Made by a program: the position numbers and the translations under genes. Positions 1-9,605 of a stretch of 64,000 nucleotides of DNA are shown here, piece by piece (the first letter of the stretch is position 1; every line of letters starts with the position of its first letter). Under the pieces are notes generated by a model. It was not told the DNA's origin and did no database searches. It saw nothing but the letters and a program-made list of their open reading frames with translations. The DNA is from Aliidiomarina soli (GTDB lineage Bacteria; Pseudomonadota; Gammaproteobacteria; Enterobacterales; Alteromonadaceae). The DNA lies in NCBI RefSeq assembly GCF_003986975.1, contig NZ_PIPO01000001.1, positions 682,001-746,000 on the forward strand, read 5' to 3'.

Positions 1-162
1 AGCCACAGACTGCACCGATTGTTCCATATCCTTTTTAAGCGCAGCTTCACGAGCCTCATCCGGCTGCTTCTGCAAGCGACGCAACTGTTGACGGAAACGA
101 TGACGGTCTGCGGTTCGGCACAAGGGAAGCGCAGAGAAAAGGGATGCAGGGAGAGCGTTCAT
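1..162 (-). CDS. hrpA: ATP-dependent RNA helicase HrpA, N-terminal fragment
   Basis: The first 54 codons of a gene that runs off the left edge. The ATG is at 162 with an AAGG element about 8 bases before it. The visible residues include DRHRFRQQLRRLQKQ followed by a charged helix. This matches the start of the DEAH-box helicase HrpA, where a DRxRFxRRLxxxKK stretch precedes the helicase core. HrpA acts in RNA metabolism and rescue of stalled ribosomes in E. coli. No helicase motif lies inside the window, so the call rests on the N-terminus alone. The next 104 bases up to the CBS gene hold no other gene. Confidence 0.72.
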   Translation of the reverse strand, partial: MNALPASLFSALPLCRTADRHRFRQQLRRLQKQPDEAREAALKKDMEQSVQSVA

Positions 163-266
163 GAACAACCTTTACAAACAAATGAGCGCGTAGTGTAGCA
201 AGGGTTATGGCAAGCGCCAACGCCTTACAGGCGCATCCTGCAAGGCGTTACTATGGTCAGATAGAA

Positions 267-689
267 TTATGGCTTGTGATAGGAGTCGCGCAGGTGTAAA
301 TCCAGTGCGATCATCACCTGAGTTCGCGAGATGACTCCCTGCAAACGGTTCTCGTAATCAACCACCGGATAAATTTTGGGTCGATTAGAACCGAATCGTT
401 GCGCTAAATCCAGTATGGCAGTGTCACTGTTCACGGTAACCACCTCGCTATTCATACATTCAGCAACTGTGGCTGAGCGCTCTTTATGATAAGTCCCTTC
501 AAGCATATGAGCGAGGCAATCCTGCTCGGAGAGAAAACCGATGACCTGCTTTTTCGCGTCGACAACGGGGCCTCCAGCAAGGTTGGCGCGCAATAGGCGC
601 TCGACAGCTTCTTCAATCGGCATATTGGCGGTTAGTACAGCCGGATGGCGGCTCATATAATCGCCCACTTTCAATGACCGTAGTGGCAT
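267..689 (-). CDS. CBS-domain pair protein
   Basis: A 140-residue cytoplasmic protein made of two CBS motifs, roughly residues 8-60 (VGDYMSRHPAVLTANMPIEE...) and 75-133 (CMNSEVVTVNSDTAILD...). CBS pairs bind adenosyl ligands and usually act as regulatory modules. No other domain is attached, so its partner is unknown. It starts 6 bases after the stop of the isoaspartyl peptidase gene on the same strand, so the two may be co-transcribed. The size fits stand-alone CBS proteins of marine Gammaproteobacteria. Confidence 0.85.
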   Translation of the reverse strand: MPLRSLKVGDYMSRHPAVLTANMPIEEAVERLLRANLAGGPVVDAKKQVIGFLSEQDCLAHMLEGTYHKERSATVAECMNSEVVTVNSDTAILDLAQRFGSNRPKIYPVVDYENRLQGVISRTQVMIALDLHLRDSYHKP

Positions 690-695
690 AGGTAG

Positions 696-1754
696 CTACT
701 CCTCGTCGTTGTAAATTCCTACCGTCAGGGGTTGGCTTGATGTTTTACTGGCCCGGTACATCCCCTCTGTATTAAACGGCATATGAACATTGCCTTTGTT
801 ATCCACAATGATCACTCCACCTGTGCCCCCCGCCGACGGCAGTACCTGATGAATCACTTCATCCCCGGCGGTGACAATGTCTTTGTCCTGGTACAATACA
901 CGGCTGCAAATATCAGCGGCCACCTGATAACGAATAAAATACTCGCCATGACCGGTCGAGGACACCGCACAACTTTCATTGTCAGCCCAGGTACCTGCAC
1001 CAATAATCGGCGAATCGCCGATGCGGCCATATTGCTTTGCAGTCATGCCTCCAGTGGATGTGGCTGCTGCCAGGTTCCCTGCACTGTCGAGTGCGACCGC
1101 ACCAACGGTGCCCATATTAAAATTTGGGTCCCAGTTCGGATTACTGGCAATCTGTTCACCTGCCTGCTGACTGCGTTCCAGTTCTTTTAGCGCATCCTGA
1201 AGCTGCTGATAACGATGTTCACTATTGAAGTGGTTGTTTTCTACTTCCGACAACCCCTGCTCCCGCGCAAACTGACTGGCACCTTCACCGCTTAACATGA
1301 CATGTCTTGAATTCTGCATAATTTCACGCGCTAAGGCTATCGGGCTTTCCACTGTTTTGACCCCGGCGACCGCCCCAGCTTCACGACTGTCACCGCGCAT
1401 AATAGACGCGTCCAGTTCATGCTCACCCTGATAAGTATAGACGGCGCCAATTCCTGCATTAAACAGCGGGTTGCCTTCCATCACCTGCACCGCCGCGATC
1501 ACCGCATCTACGCTATCGCCGCCCGCTTCCAGTATCGCGTAGCCAGCCTCGGTTGCTTCGCGTAATGCCGCGTCAAATTCAGCTTCGCGCTGCGCTGACA
1601 TATTTTCCCGCGTTATAGTGCCGGCTCCACCGTGAATCGCTATGGCCAGTGGCGACTCAGTTTCCGACTCTGCAGAGGCATCGGCGGCCGGTCCACAACC
1701 ACTCAGGCCAAGCGCAAAAAGTAGCCCCACGGATACAGATGTTTTCGTTTTCAT
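696..1754 (-). CDS. Isoaspartyl peptidase / L-asparaginase (type 2, Ntn hydrolase), lipoprotein
   Basis: Plant-type asparaginase family enzyme that hydrolyses isoaspartyl dipeptides and asparagine after autoproteolysis. The mature protein begins with the family signature LAIAIHGGAGTI. The nucleophile threonine is expected in the motif MGTVGAVALD about two thirds along, where the precursor cleaves into alpha and beta chains; the GG-rich STGG segment follows. The N-terminus is a lipoprotein signal with lipobox LSGC, so it is probably anchored in the periplasm. I chose the ATG at 1754 rather than 1778 because AAGGGCG lies 8-9 bases before it and the signal peptide then begins MKTKTSV. Likely an operon with the downstream CBS gene. 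Confidence 0.88.
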   Translation of the reverse strand: MKTKTSVSVGLLFALGLSGCGPAADASAESETESPLAIAIHGGAGTITRENMSAQREAEFDAALREATEAGYAILEAGGDSVDAVIAAVQVMEGNPLFNAGIGAVYTYQGEHELDASIMRGDSREAGAVAGVKTVESPIALAREIMQNSRHVMLSGEGASQFAREQGLSEVENNHFNSEHRYQQLQDALKELERSQQAGEQIASNPNWDPNFNMGTVGAVALDSAGNLAAATSTGGMTAKQYGRIGDSPIIGAGTWADNESCAVSSTGHGEYFIRYQVAADICSRVLYQDKDIVTAGDEVIHQVLPSAGGTGGVIIVDNKGNVHMPFNTEGMYRASKTSSQPLTVGIYNDEE

Positions 1755-1906
1755 ATGATGTCGCCCTTTATTATTCAAGTAATTAGCTTAGCATCTAACT
1801 CGCTGCATAACTTATTATGACCATGAAGAAGCCTCGCGTACAAGCCATTGCAAATGCTATCCTTGCCCTTAACTCAGTCTAACTAACCGGCTATATAGAA
1901 AACACC

Positions 1907-3340
1907 ATGACTAAAACCCTTTACTGGTACGACTTTGAGGCTGGTGGTGCAAACCCGAGAGTGGACCGGCCCAGCCAATTTGCAGGCATTCGAACCGACG
2001 AATCGCTGAATATTATCGGTGAACCTCTGGTTCAGTATTGCCAGCCGAGCCCCGATTACCTGCCCCACCCGGAAGCCTGTTTAATTACTGCGATTACCCC
2101 GCAAAAACAGCGCCGTGAAGGTCGCAGCGAAGCGGAGTTCTGTAACCTGATTGAGCAGCAGTTCAGCCAGCCTGACACGACGATTGTCGGCTACAACAAT
2201 GTGCGCTTTGACGACGAAATGACCCGTGTCATGTTCTACCGCAATTTTCACGACCCGTATGCTTACAGCTGGCAGAATAATAATAGCCGCTGGGATCTGG
2301 TTGATCTGGTTCGTGCCTGTTACGCGCTGCGGCCGGACGGGATTGAATGGCCCACCGTCGATGGCCGGGTTAGTTTCAAACTGGAACTGCTGAGCAAAGC
2401 AAACGGCATTGAACATGGGCAGGCGCACGATGCGATGTCAGATGTGTACGCCACCATCGGCATGGCCAAACGAATTAAAGAAGCGCAACCGCGGCTATAC
2501 GACTTTTATTATCGCCTACGCCGAAAAGCGGCCGTGCAGCAGTTGCTTGACGAAGCCATGGTGCAGAGCAAGCCGCTGGTCCATGTCAGCAGCTACTATG
2601 GTACTGACCAGGGCAACGTCAGCTGGATTATGCCAGTCGCACACCACCCAACCCAGGCCAATGCCGTAATCGCCTGGCGGCTCGACCGTGACCCGCAAGC
2701 TATTGCCGGATTAACACCGCAGCAGCTTATCGAAAAACTCTACGCCCCACGGGATTTGTTGGGTGATGACGAGGAACGTCCGGGGCTGATGGTCATTGTC
2801 AGTAACAAATGCCCCTTTGTAGCCCCAGTCAATACCTTAAGTTCAGAGCAGGCCGAACGCTTTGCTTTAAACTGGCAGCAGGCGCAGCAACACCTGCAAA
2901 CAATTCAGCAACAGCCTGCCCTGCGTGAACTAATAGTCTCGGCATATGCCATAGAGCGGGAGCCGAAAGTTGCGCCGGACGATGTCGAAATGCAGCTGTA
3001 TTCCGGCCCGTTTTTTAGTGCTCAGGCAAAGAGCCAGATGGAGATGATCCGCCATGCCAGCCCTGAGCAACTCGCGACCCTTGATATCAACTGGGATGAT
3101 CCTCGTTTCGCAGAGCTGTTATTTCGCTACCGGGCGAGAAACTATCCACAAACCCTGAACCAACAGGAAGTCGACCGCTGGCGACAACACTGTCGGCAAC
3201 GACTGACCCAGGGCACCCAGTATCACCTGAGTGTGGAAGAGTTTGTTCTGCGCCTAGAACAACTAGCGCAGGAGCATGCCCAGAATGACCGTAACATGGC
3301 GATCATAAAGGCGTTGGCTGAGTATATTCAGGAGCTCTGA
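1907..3340 (+). CDS. sbcB: Exodeoxyribonuclease I
   Basis: Single-strand 3'-5' exonuclease used in recombination and mismatch repair. The first DEDD motif is visible as YDFEAGG near residue 9, followed by a DRPSQFAGIRTD stretch typical of ExoI. ExoIII-type residues recur in GYNNVRFDDEMTR and in the HGQAHDAMSDV motif (catalytic His/Asp). The length of 477 residues equals the E. coli enzyme (475). It is a single gene, divergent from the peptidase gene at 1754 and closed by the hairpin at 3380-3412. Confidence 0.96.
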   Translation: MTKTLYWYDFEAGGANPRVDRPSQFAGIRTDESLNIIGEPLVQYCQPSPDYLPHPEACLITAITPQKQRREGRSEAEFCNLIEQQFSQPDTTIVGYNNVRFDDEMTRVMFYRNFHDPYAYSWQNNNSRWDLVDLVRACYALRPDGIEWPTVDGRVSFKLELLSKANGIEHGQAHDAMSDVYATIGMAKRIKEAQPRLYDFYYRLRRKAAVQQLLDEAMVQSKPLVHVSSYYGTDQGNVSWIMPVAHHPTQANAVIAWRLDRDPQAIAGLTPQQLIEKLYAPRDLLGDDEERPGLMVIVSNKCPFVAPVNTLSSEQAERFALNWQQAQQHLQTIQQQPALRELIVSAYAIEREPKVAPDDVEMQLYSGPFFSAQAKSQMEMIRHASPEQLATLDINWDDPRFAELLFRYRARNYPQTLNQQEVDRWRQHCRQRLTQGTQYHLSVEEFVLRLEQLAQEHAQNDRNMAIIKALAEYIQEL

Positions 3341-3379
3341 CTCCCCTCCCTCGCTCCGACCTGCCAGGCGAAGCGCAAT

Positions 3380-3412
3380 AAAAAAGCCAGTTCATAACGA
3401 ACTGGCTTTTTT
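3380..3412. terminator. Bidirectional rho-independent terminator
   Basis: Stem AAAAAAGCCAGTTC with its complement around a five-base loop, with A-run and T-run on either side. It lies between the converging sbcB and RND genes and can serve both. Confidence 0.9.
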
Positions 3413-3466
3413 CTGCTTGCTGTCGCGAGCGCTAGCTGCGATTCGCAGCTAGCCTCAGGCGCTTTT

Positions 3467-5827
3467 TCAGGCTTTATCGGTGCCCTTATTCGCCACCTTA
3501 GGACCGACTTTAAACAGACGGGCTAGTGCTGGGATCAGTATCAACGCGCCCAACATATTCCACAGGAACATAAAGGTCAGTAAAATCCCCATGTCAGCCT
3601 GGAATTTAATCGGCGACCAAATCCAGGTTGCAACCCCAATTGCCAGAGTCAGACCGGTGAAACCGACTGCTTTACCTGTTTTAGTTAACGCGTATTCGTA
3701 AGCATCGTACAGGCCATAGCCTTCACGCATCGCTTCCCGCATTTTACTGTAAATGTAAATGCCGTAATCGACACCGATACCAACGCCTAAGGCAATCACT
3801 GGCAGCGTCGCAACCTTCACGCCGATGCCGAGCATTGCCATCAGCGCCTGGCTCATAATTGTAGTGAACAACAATGGCAGGACGATACAGAGCACAGTAC
3901 GGATGCTGCGGAAGGTAATCAGACACAGTGCAATAACCACCCCATAGACCCAGATCAGCATTTCCAGCTGCGCCTGCTCAATAACCTTATTGGTCGCCGC
4001 TTCAATACCTGAGTTACCGGCCGCGAGTAAGAAGTCTATTTCGTCCGACGGATACTCATCAGCGAATGAGCGAACATTTCCGACCACCCGCTCGAGAGTT
4101 GCCGCTTTGTGGTCATTTAAGTAGATAATGATCGGCGCCATCGAGCAGTCCCGGCTCATTAAGCCACCGGGGGCACGCGAAATAGAGGCATTGATAATGA
4201 AGTCATCACGGTTAACGCTATACCATTTAAGATTACCTTCGTTGATCCCCGCCATACCCATTTTCGAGGCGTAGACGATGGAGCGCACTGCCTGCACACC
4301 CTCAACATTCTCCATGTGCCACTGGAAGCGATCAATCAACGCCATATTCTGATAGGCAATGCATTCTCCCGGTGCTGTTTCCGCCATAACCACGAAAATA
4401 TCGGTGCTCGAGCTGTAGTTCTCAACCATGAACGCATTATCAAGGTTATAGCGCGAATCCGCGCGCAATTCCGGCGCACCGCTGTCGAGATCACCAATTT
4501 CCTGGTGCTGTGCTTTATACAGACCAAAGGTAACCATCACCAGCGACACTATGATCGCACCAGCCGCCCATTTAGGCTCAGCAAACCGCGAAAAGACGCG
4601 AACGACCGGGTGTGTACCGTGGCGTTTGCTATCCAGGTAGTTAATACCGCGTTTTGAAACATCGAGGTACGAGGTCAGTATTGGCAGTAAACCAAGGTTG
4701 GTCAGAACAATAACCGCAACACCGATACTGGCGGCAATCGCCAGCTCTTTGATCACCGCGATATCAATAACCATTAAGGTAGTGAAACCGATAGCATCAC
4801 TCGCCAATGCGGTCAGGCCGGCAACATAAAGTCCACGAAAGGCGTAACGCGAAGCCTTCATTTTATCAGCGCCATCAACCCGGTTTGCCATCACCGCATT
4901 GATAATCTGCACTCCGTGGCTGACGCCGATAGCAAATACCAGGAATGGCACCAGCATCGAATACGGGTTAATACCCGAGCCAATTAAATGGATGATACCC
5001 AGCTGCCAAATAACCGCGATAACCGAACAGCTCAGAACAATTAACGAACTGCGGACACAGCGACTGTATAAAAACAGCATGATGAAGGTAATTATCATCG
5101 CCAGGACAAAGAACATCCCGACCTGATTCGCACCTTCGATCAAATCACCAACGACTTTAGCGAAGCCAACAATTTGAATATTGATGGTGTCTGAGCTGTA
5201 CTGGTCGCGAATTAACCGTTCCAGATTCTCTGAAAAGGCCGCATAGTCCAGTTGCTCACCGGTTTCCGGGTTAATTTCGTTGAGCGGCACATAAATAAGT
5301 GCGGATTCGAAGTTATTGGCAACCAGATTACCCACTTCACCCGAGCGCAGCACGTTCTGGCGTAACTGCTCCAGAGACTCTTCAGAACCGTCGTAAGTGT
5401 CCGGGATGACCGGGCCACCAACAAAGCCGTCCTCAGTAACCTCCGACCAACGCACGTTGGGAGTCCACACCGAACGTATCTGAGAGCGGTTTACGCCGGG
5501 GATATAGGACAATTCATCGGTCACCTGACGTAAAACGTCCTGGTACTCTTGGTCGAAAATATTCCCTTCGGTGGTCTCTACTGAGACCCGAATCGCATTT
5601 CCTAGACTGGAAAGATCATCCGCATACTCGTAGTAGTTCTGAATGAACTCGTGGTTCTCCGGGATCATCTTGTTGAAGCTGGCATCAGGGCGAACCTGCA
5701 ATGCGTTGTACAATAAGAAGGCAGTAATTACGGCGAAGAATAGCAGCCAAAAGCCGCGAAAACGAAACAGCAGGTTTTCGACGAGAGACGCCCGCCCCTG
5801 CGCGAAAGCATTAGTTGATTGAGTCAT
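3467..5827 (-). CDS. RND superfamily (MMPL-type) exporter
   Basis: A 786-residue inner-membrane protein. One helix lies at residues 28-48, then a large periplasmic domain, then a five-helix bundle (about 235-385), a second periplasmic domain, and a second bundle (about 630-770) carrying GVGIGVDYGIYIYSKM, the internal repeat of the family. This is the half-size MMPL/sterol-sensing architecture rather than a tripartite drug pump. The gene upstream (5842-6975) encodes a YCF48-type beta-propeller, and DUF1329 is the divergent neighbour. That trio recurs in marine Gammaproteobacteria and pseudomonads and is thought to export or sort a lipid-like molecule. The substrate here is unknown. Confidence 0.85.
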   Translation of the reverse strand: MTQSTNAFAQGRASLVENLLFRFRGFWLLFFAVITAFLLYNALQVRPDASFNKMIPENHEFIQNYYEYADDLSSLGNAIRVSVETTEGNIFDQEYQDVLRQVTDELSYIPGVNRSQIRSVWTPNVRWSEVTEDGFVGGPVIPDTYDGSEESLEQLRQNVLRSGEVGNLVANNFESALIYVPLNEINPETGEQLDYAAFSENLERLIRDQYSSDTINIQIVGFAKVVGDLIEGANQVGMFFVLAMIITFIMLFLYSRCVRSSLIVLSCSVIAVIWQLGIIHLIGSGINPYSMLVPFLVFAIGVSHGVQIINAVMANRVDGADKMKASRYAFRGLYVAGLTALASDAIGFTTLMVIDIAVIKELAIAASIGVAVIVLTNLGLLPILTSYLDVSKRGINYLDSKRHGTHPVVRVFSRFAEPKWAAGAIIVSLVMVTFGLYKAQHQEIGDLDSGAPELRADSRYNLDNAFMVENYSSSTDIFVVMAETAPGECIAYQNMALIDRFQWHMENVEGVQAVRSIVYASKMGMAGINEGNLKWYSVNRDDFIINASISRAPGGLMSRDCSMAPIIIYLNDHKAATLERVVGNVRSFADEYPSDEIDFLLAAGNSGIEAATNKVIEQAQLEMLIWVYGVVIALCLITFRSIRTVLCIVLPLLFTTIMSQALMAMLGIGVKVATLPVIALGVGIGVDYGIYIYSKMREAMREGYGLYDAYEYALTKTGKAVGFTGLTLAIGVATWIWSPIKFQADMGILLTFMFLWNMLGALILIPALARLFKVGPKVANKGTDKA

Positions 5828-5841
5828 TACAGCATCCTTAA

Positions 5842-6975
5842 TTAGCGCGCAGTTGCAGGATAGATGAATTGCATCAGGCCAGAGCGACCGACCATGATCA
5901 TTTGATTTCCGGCATCCTGGAGCACATCGCTTAACGGCACATTACTGCTATGTTCATAGCGTTGTGGCTGCAAGGTTTGCGGGTCAAAGAAGACCATAGT
6001 GCCGGAATGGCCTGCCAGTACCACAGTGCCATCAGCCATCACGGTGCCACTATTTAGGTTGTAGCGTGTATTGGCATCGATCTGGCGGAAACTATCGCCG
6101 TTATCATCCGAGACAAACACGCTGCCACGCAGGCCATACACCCACAGACGCTCCTGCTGGTCAAACAGACCACCAAATAAAGAACCGTGGTAAGGCGAAT
6201 CAAGTAAGTCCCAGTTAGCTCCCGAGTCTTCACTGCGGAACAGCTGCCCGGCTTCACCAATAATGAACAAATCACCGCGCTCATTGGTAATCATTTTGTT
6301 GAGGTGAAATGCGGTTGGGTTTTCCAGGCGCTCGTTGACCATGCTCCAATTGCTGCCACCATCAGTGGTTTCCAGCATGGTGCCGTAAGCACCGATCGCG
6401 AAGCCATGTTGATTATCGATGAAGAACACATCAAGAAATGGCTTAGTGGGCCCGACTTCCTGTTGAATTGAAGCTGCCTGCACCAGAAATGACAACTCAT
6501 CAAGCAGGTATTCATACTCATACGCCTGCTCTTCGTCGTCGGCGTTTTCCAATGCCTCGGTTAAATAGTCTTCGCGTTGCTGCAACCAGTCCAGTTCCAT
6601 CTCCAGCAACTGGTAACCATCCATCATCCGCTGCCAGCTTTGACCACCGTCGGTGCTTTTAATCAAAACACCATCGTGGCCTGAAGCCCAGATAGTATTA
6701 GCGTCGATGTAATGCAGCGCGGTCAATAACACGCTGGTTGGCACCTCAGCTTGCTGCCAGTCTTCATTGCCTTCACGCACCAGTACGGTACCAAATGCAC
6801 CAACCGCAATGGTTTTGTTTATATAACGTTCTAAGCCAATGAGTACCCCTTGCTCAGCTCGTTGAGCTTGCGGGGATGGGGCGAAAATAACATCATAGTC
6901 GTCACCAGCCTGATTGGCGTAGGCTGAGGTTGCGGTCGCCGACAGCAAAGCTGCGCACATCGCGATCCATTTCAT
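5842..6975 (-). CDS. YCF48/BNR-repeat beta-propeller protein, secreted
   Basis: A 377-residue protein with a Sec signal peptide (MKWIAMCAALLSATATSAYA). It has repeated blade motifs of the kind WASGHDGVLIKSTDGGQSWQ, IGAYGTMLETTDGGSNW, IGEAGQLFRSEDSGANW and YGLRGSVFVSDDNGDSF. This is the photosystem-II stability factor (YCF48)-like propeller fold. An acidic helical insert of about 60 residues (E/D/Y-rich, near residue 130-180) interrupts the blades. The stop is 14 bases before the RND start, so the two genes form an operon and the propeller is probably the periplasmic partner of that exporter. Confidence 0.82.
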   Translation of the reverse strand: MKWIAMCAALLSATATSAYANQAGDDYDVIFAPSPQAQRAEQGVLIGLERYINKTIAVGAFGTVLVREGNEDWQQAEVPTSVLLTALHYIDANTIWASGHDGVLIKSTDGGQSWQRMMDGYQLLEMELDWLQQREDYLTEALENADDEEQAYEYEYLLDELSFLVQAASIQQEVGPTKPFLDVFFIDNQHGFAIGAYGTMLETTDGGSNWSMVNERLENPTAFHLNKMITNERGDLFIIGEAGQLFRSEDSGANWDLLDSPYHGSLFGGLFDQQERLWVYGLRGSVFVSDDNGDSFRQIDANTRYNLNSGTVMADGTVVLAGHSGTMVFFDPQTLQPQRYEHSSNVPLSDVLQDAGNQMIMVGRSGLMQFIYPATAR

Positions 6976-7288
6976 GTGTTTCTCCTAAGGAGTCTATCTT
7001 ACTTCAGACACCCGATTGTATAGTCTAACAAGCGTTTGAAAACCCCTTTATGCAAAAAAAGCGTTAATCGTCGGAGTTTTGCTCAGCTATGACTATCGGC
7101 AGAGGCCAGTATTTCCAAAGGAAACTAATTTTTTAACAGCTGGTCTTACAAACAGTTGCAAATTTGTAACGTTGGTTTCATCCTAGGCAGGTGAGGCAAC
7201 GCTTATTTAATTTTTACATTTTTTGGTGTAGCTTAACTTTATATAAGCCACGTTTATAAGCATAAGCACAGTAACAAGGATAAACACG
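6976..7288. other. Intergenic region between divergent YCF48 and DUF1329 genes
   Basis: 313 bases without a credible gene. The half next to DUF1329 is A+T rich (AATTTTTACATTTTTTGG, then TTTATATAAGCC) and probably holds its promoter. I could not fix a single convincing -35/-10 pair. No repeat or RNA gene seen. Confidence 0.4.
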
Positions 7289-8641
7289 ATGAGAAAAACA
7301 ATTCTTACCGCTGGCGTAATGGCGCTATCGCTGGTTTCTGCCAGCGTTGTGGCAGCCGTTTCCAACGAAGAAGCCGCTCGCCTTGGTAACGATTTAACGC
7401 CGATTGGCGCAGAACGCGCTGGTGGCGCTGACGGTCGAATCCCTGCCTGGGATGGCGGTTTGTCACGTCCGGGGGAAGACGTCGAACGTCCAGTCAACCC
7501 ATTTGCCGATGATGAGCCTCTGTATACCATTACTCATGACAATCTGGATGAGCATCGTGATCGCTTGTCTCCCGGTCAGATCGCGATGTTTGAACGTTAC
7601 GATTCGTTCTACATGCCGGTCTATGAAACCCGACGTACTTCTACCTACCCTCAGGAAATCTTTGACCTGGTCAAGCAGAACGCGACCAATGCAAGCCTGG
7701 TAGAAGGTGGTTCAGGCCTTGAAGGATTTGAAATGGCGATTCCATTTCCTATCCCGCAAAGTGGTCTGGAAGTTATCTGGAACCATTTGACCCGTTACCG
7801 TGGTGGTAAGGTTGAGCGTCTGGTTAACCAGCTGCCGGTGCAATCTAACGGTAACTTTGAAGCGGTTCGCCTGCGCGAGCAACTGGTTTGGCCTGAGTAC
7901 CTGCAAGGTGGTCGTGACGAATCTGCCGATGACAACATTCTATTCTACTTCCTACAGCAAGTACTGGCTCCCGGCCGTTTGACCGGTACCGTACTGCTGG
8001 TTCACGATACCATCGATCAGGTTCGTGAAGGACGTCGTGCATGGATCTACAACGCGGGTCAGCGTCGTGTCCGTCGTGCTCCTAACGTAGCGTACGATGG
8101 TCCGGGTACAGCGGCTGACGGCCTGCGTACATCAGATCAGCTCGACATGTTCAACGGTGCACCAGACAAATATAACTGGGAACTGGTTGGCAAGAAAGAG
8201 ATGTACATTCCGTACAACAACTATGAACTGCTGAATACAGATCTGGCTTACAGCGACATCATTCAGCCTGGTCATGAAAACCCAGAGTACACGCGCTATG
8301 AATTGCACCGTGTGTGGCACGTTGAAGCAACGCTGAAAGAAGGCGAGCGGATGATTTACTCACGCCGTTCATTCTTCATCGATGAAGATACCTGGACTGC
8401 ATCAGTGATTGATCAGTACGATGGTCGCGACGAGTTATGGCGTGTATCTCAGGCTTACCATGTTCAGTTCTATGGTAACGACGTGCCTTGGATGGCGATG
8501 GAATCAGTCTACGACCTGAACAACGGCCGTTACATTTCACTGGGTCTGGCGAACGAAGAAGATGAGTACATGGACTTCGATATCGAGCCACGCCGCAGTG
8601 ACTTTAGCACCAACGCATTACGTCGTATGGGTATCCGTTAA
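7289..8641 (+). CDS. DUF1329 domain outer-membrane-targeted protein
   Basis: A 450-residue secreted protein with a clear signal peptide ending SASVVAA. The rest matches DUF1329: an N-terminal LGNDLTPIGAERAGGADGRIPAWDGG segment, then W-rich beta strands and the VWHVEATLKEGERMIYSRRSFFIDEDTW region. The family has a LolB/LolA-like fold in models and is repeatedly encoded beside RND exporters and DUF1302 proteins. The function is inferred to be lipid-like cargo handling in the envelope and is not proven. A strong AAGG ribosome site precedes the ATG, and the terminator at 8673 ends the unit. Confidence 0.87.
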   Translation: MRKTILTAGVMALSLVSASVVAAVSNEEAARLGNDLTPIGAERAGGADGRIPAWDGGLSRPGEDVERPVNPFADDEPLYTITHDNLDEHRDRLSPGQIAMFERYDSFYMPVYETRRTSTYPQEIFDLVKQNATNASLVEGGSGLEGFEMAIPFPIPQSGLEVIWNHLTRYRGGKVERLVNQLPVQSNGNFEAVRLREQLVWPEYLQGGRDESADDNILFYFLQQVLAPGRLTGTVLLVHDTIDQVREGRRAWIYNAGQRRVRRAPNVAYDGPGTAADGLRTSDQLDMFNGAPDKYNWELVGKKEMYIPYNNYELLNTDLAYSDIIQPGHENPEYTRYELHRVWHVEATLKEGERMIYSRRSFFIDEDTWTASVIDQYDGRDELWRVSQAYHVQFYGNDVPWMAMESVYDLNNGRYISLGLANEEDEYMDFDIEPRRSDFSTNALRRMGIR

Positions 8642-8672
8642 TCCGGATTATTGCTAACGCCAATTAGTTAAT

Positions 8673-8702
8673 AAAAAGGCCAGCTGTAAAGCTGGCCTTT
8701 TC
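8673..8702. terminator. Rho-independent terminator after the DUF1329 gene
   Basis: Hairpin GGCCAGCT-GTAA-AGCTGGCC flanked by A and T runs, positioned between converging genes. Confidence 0.9.
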
Positions 8703-8729
8703 GTTTCTGGCATATCCAGTGAGACTGGT

Positions 8730-9605
8730 TTAATGCAGTTTCACTAAACGCTGCATCAGGGATGAGGTGTCCCAGCGATTACCACCTAACGCCTGCACTT
8801 CTGCATAAAGCTGATCAATCAACGCGGTTACCGGTAAACTTGCGCCATTTTTTTGTGCCTCGGTCATCGCAATATTCAAATCCTTGCGCATCCAATCCAC
8901 TGCAAAACCAAAGTCATACTCACCATTCCACATGGTATGAGACCGGTTTTCCATCTGCCAGCTCCCCGCCGACCCTTTGCTAATCGCTGCAACCAGTGCT
9001 TCCGGATCAAGGCCTGCTTTTTTACCGAAGGCAAGGCCCTCAGACAACCCGGCTAAGACCCCGGCAATACATACCTGATTAACCATCTTTGCCAACTGCC
9101 CACTGCCGACTGGCCCCTGCAAACCAACATGGTGTGCCATGACTTCAAGCATTGGCTGAACCTTGCTCAGCACCTTCTCTTCGCCGCCCACCATCATCGT
9201 CAGCTTGGCATTCACTGCGCCTGCCTCACCGCCGGATACGGGTGCATCAAGAAACTCAAAGCCTTGCTCCTGACAGGCAGCACCGAGCTCCCGGGCCAGC
9301 TCTGCAGAGGCGGTAGTATGGTCGATAAGCACCGCCCCCTGGCGCATCCCAGCCAACACACCGTCATCACCATAAACAACACTGCGGACATCGTCATCAT
9401 TGCCGACACAGAGCATCACTACATCAGCGTCTTCAGCTGCGATTGCTGGTGTGCTGGCTGCACGCCCGGCATACTCGTCACACCAGGCTTCTGCCTTGCT
9501 GGCAGTGCGGTTGTAAACGCAGACATCGTACCCTGCGCGCTGCAAATGGCCGGCCATTGGGTATCCCATTACGCCCATACCGATAAAGGCTACTTTTGTT
9601 GTCAT
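8730..9605 (-). CDS. Beta-hydroxyacid dehydrogenase (3-hydroxyisobutyrate / tartronate semialdehyde reductase family)
   Basis: A 291-residue NAD(P)-dependent oxidoreductase. The Rossmann motif GMGVMGYPMAGHL is at residue 10-22, the substrate motif DAPVSGGEAGA near 120, and the catalytic lysine lies in GQLAKMVNQ near 170. All are hallmarks of the GarR/GlxR/MmsB family. The exact substrate cannot be read from sequence. The start overlaps the stop of cmoM by 4 bases, so it shares the Nif3-cmoM transcript. Confidence 0.88.
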   Translation of the reverse strand: MTTKVAFIGMGVMGYPMAGHLQRAGYDVCVYNRTASKAEAWCDEYAGRAASTPAIAAEDADVVMLCVGNDDDVRSVVYGDDGVLAGMRQGAVLIDHTTASAELARELGAACQEQGFEFLDAPVSGGEAGAVNAKLTMMVGGEEKVLSKVQPMLEVMAHHVGLQGPVGSGQLAKMVNQVCIAGVLAGLSEGLAFGKKAGLDPEALVAAISKGSAGSWQMENRSHTMWNGEYDFGFAVDWMRKDLNIAMTEAQKNGASLPVTALIDQLYAEVQALGGNRWDTSSLMQRLVKLH

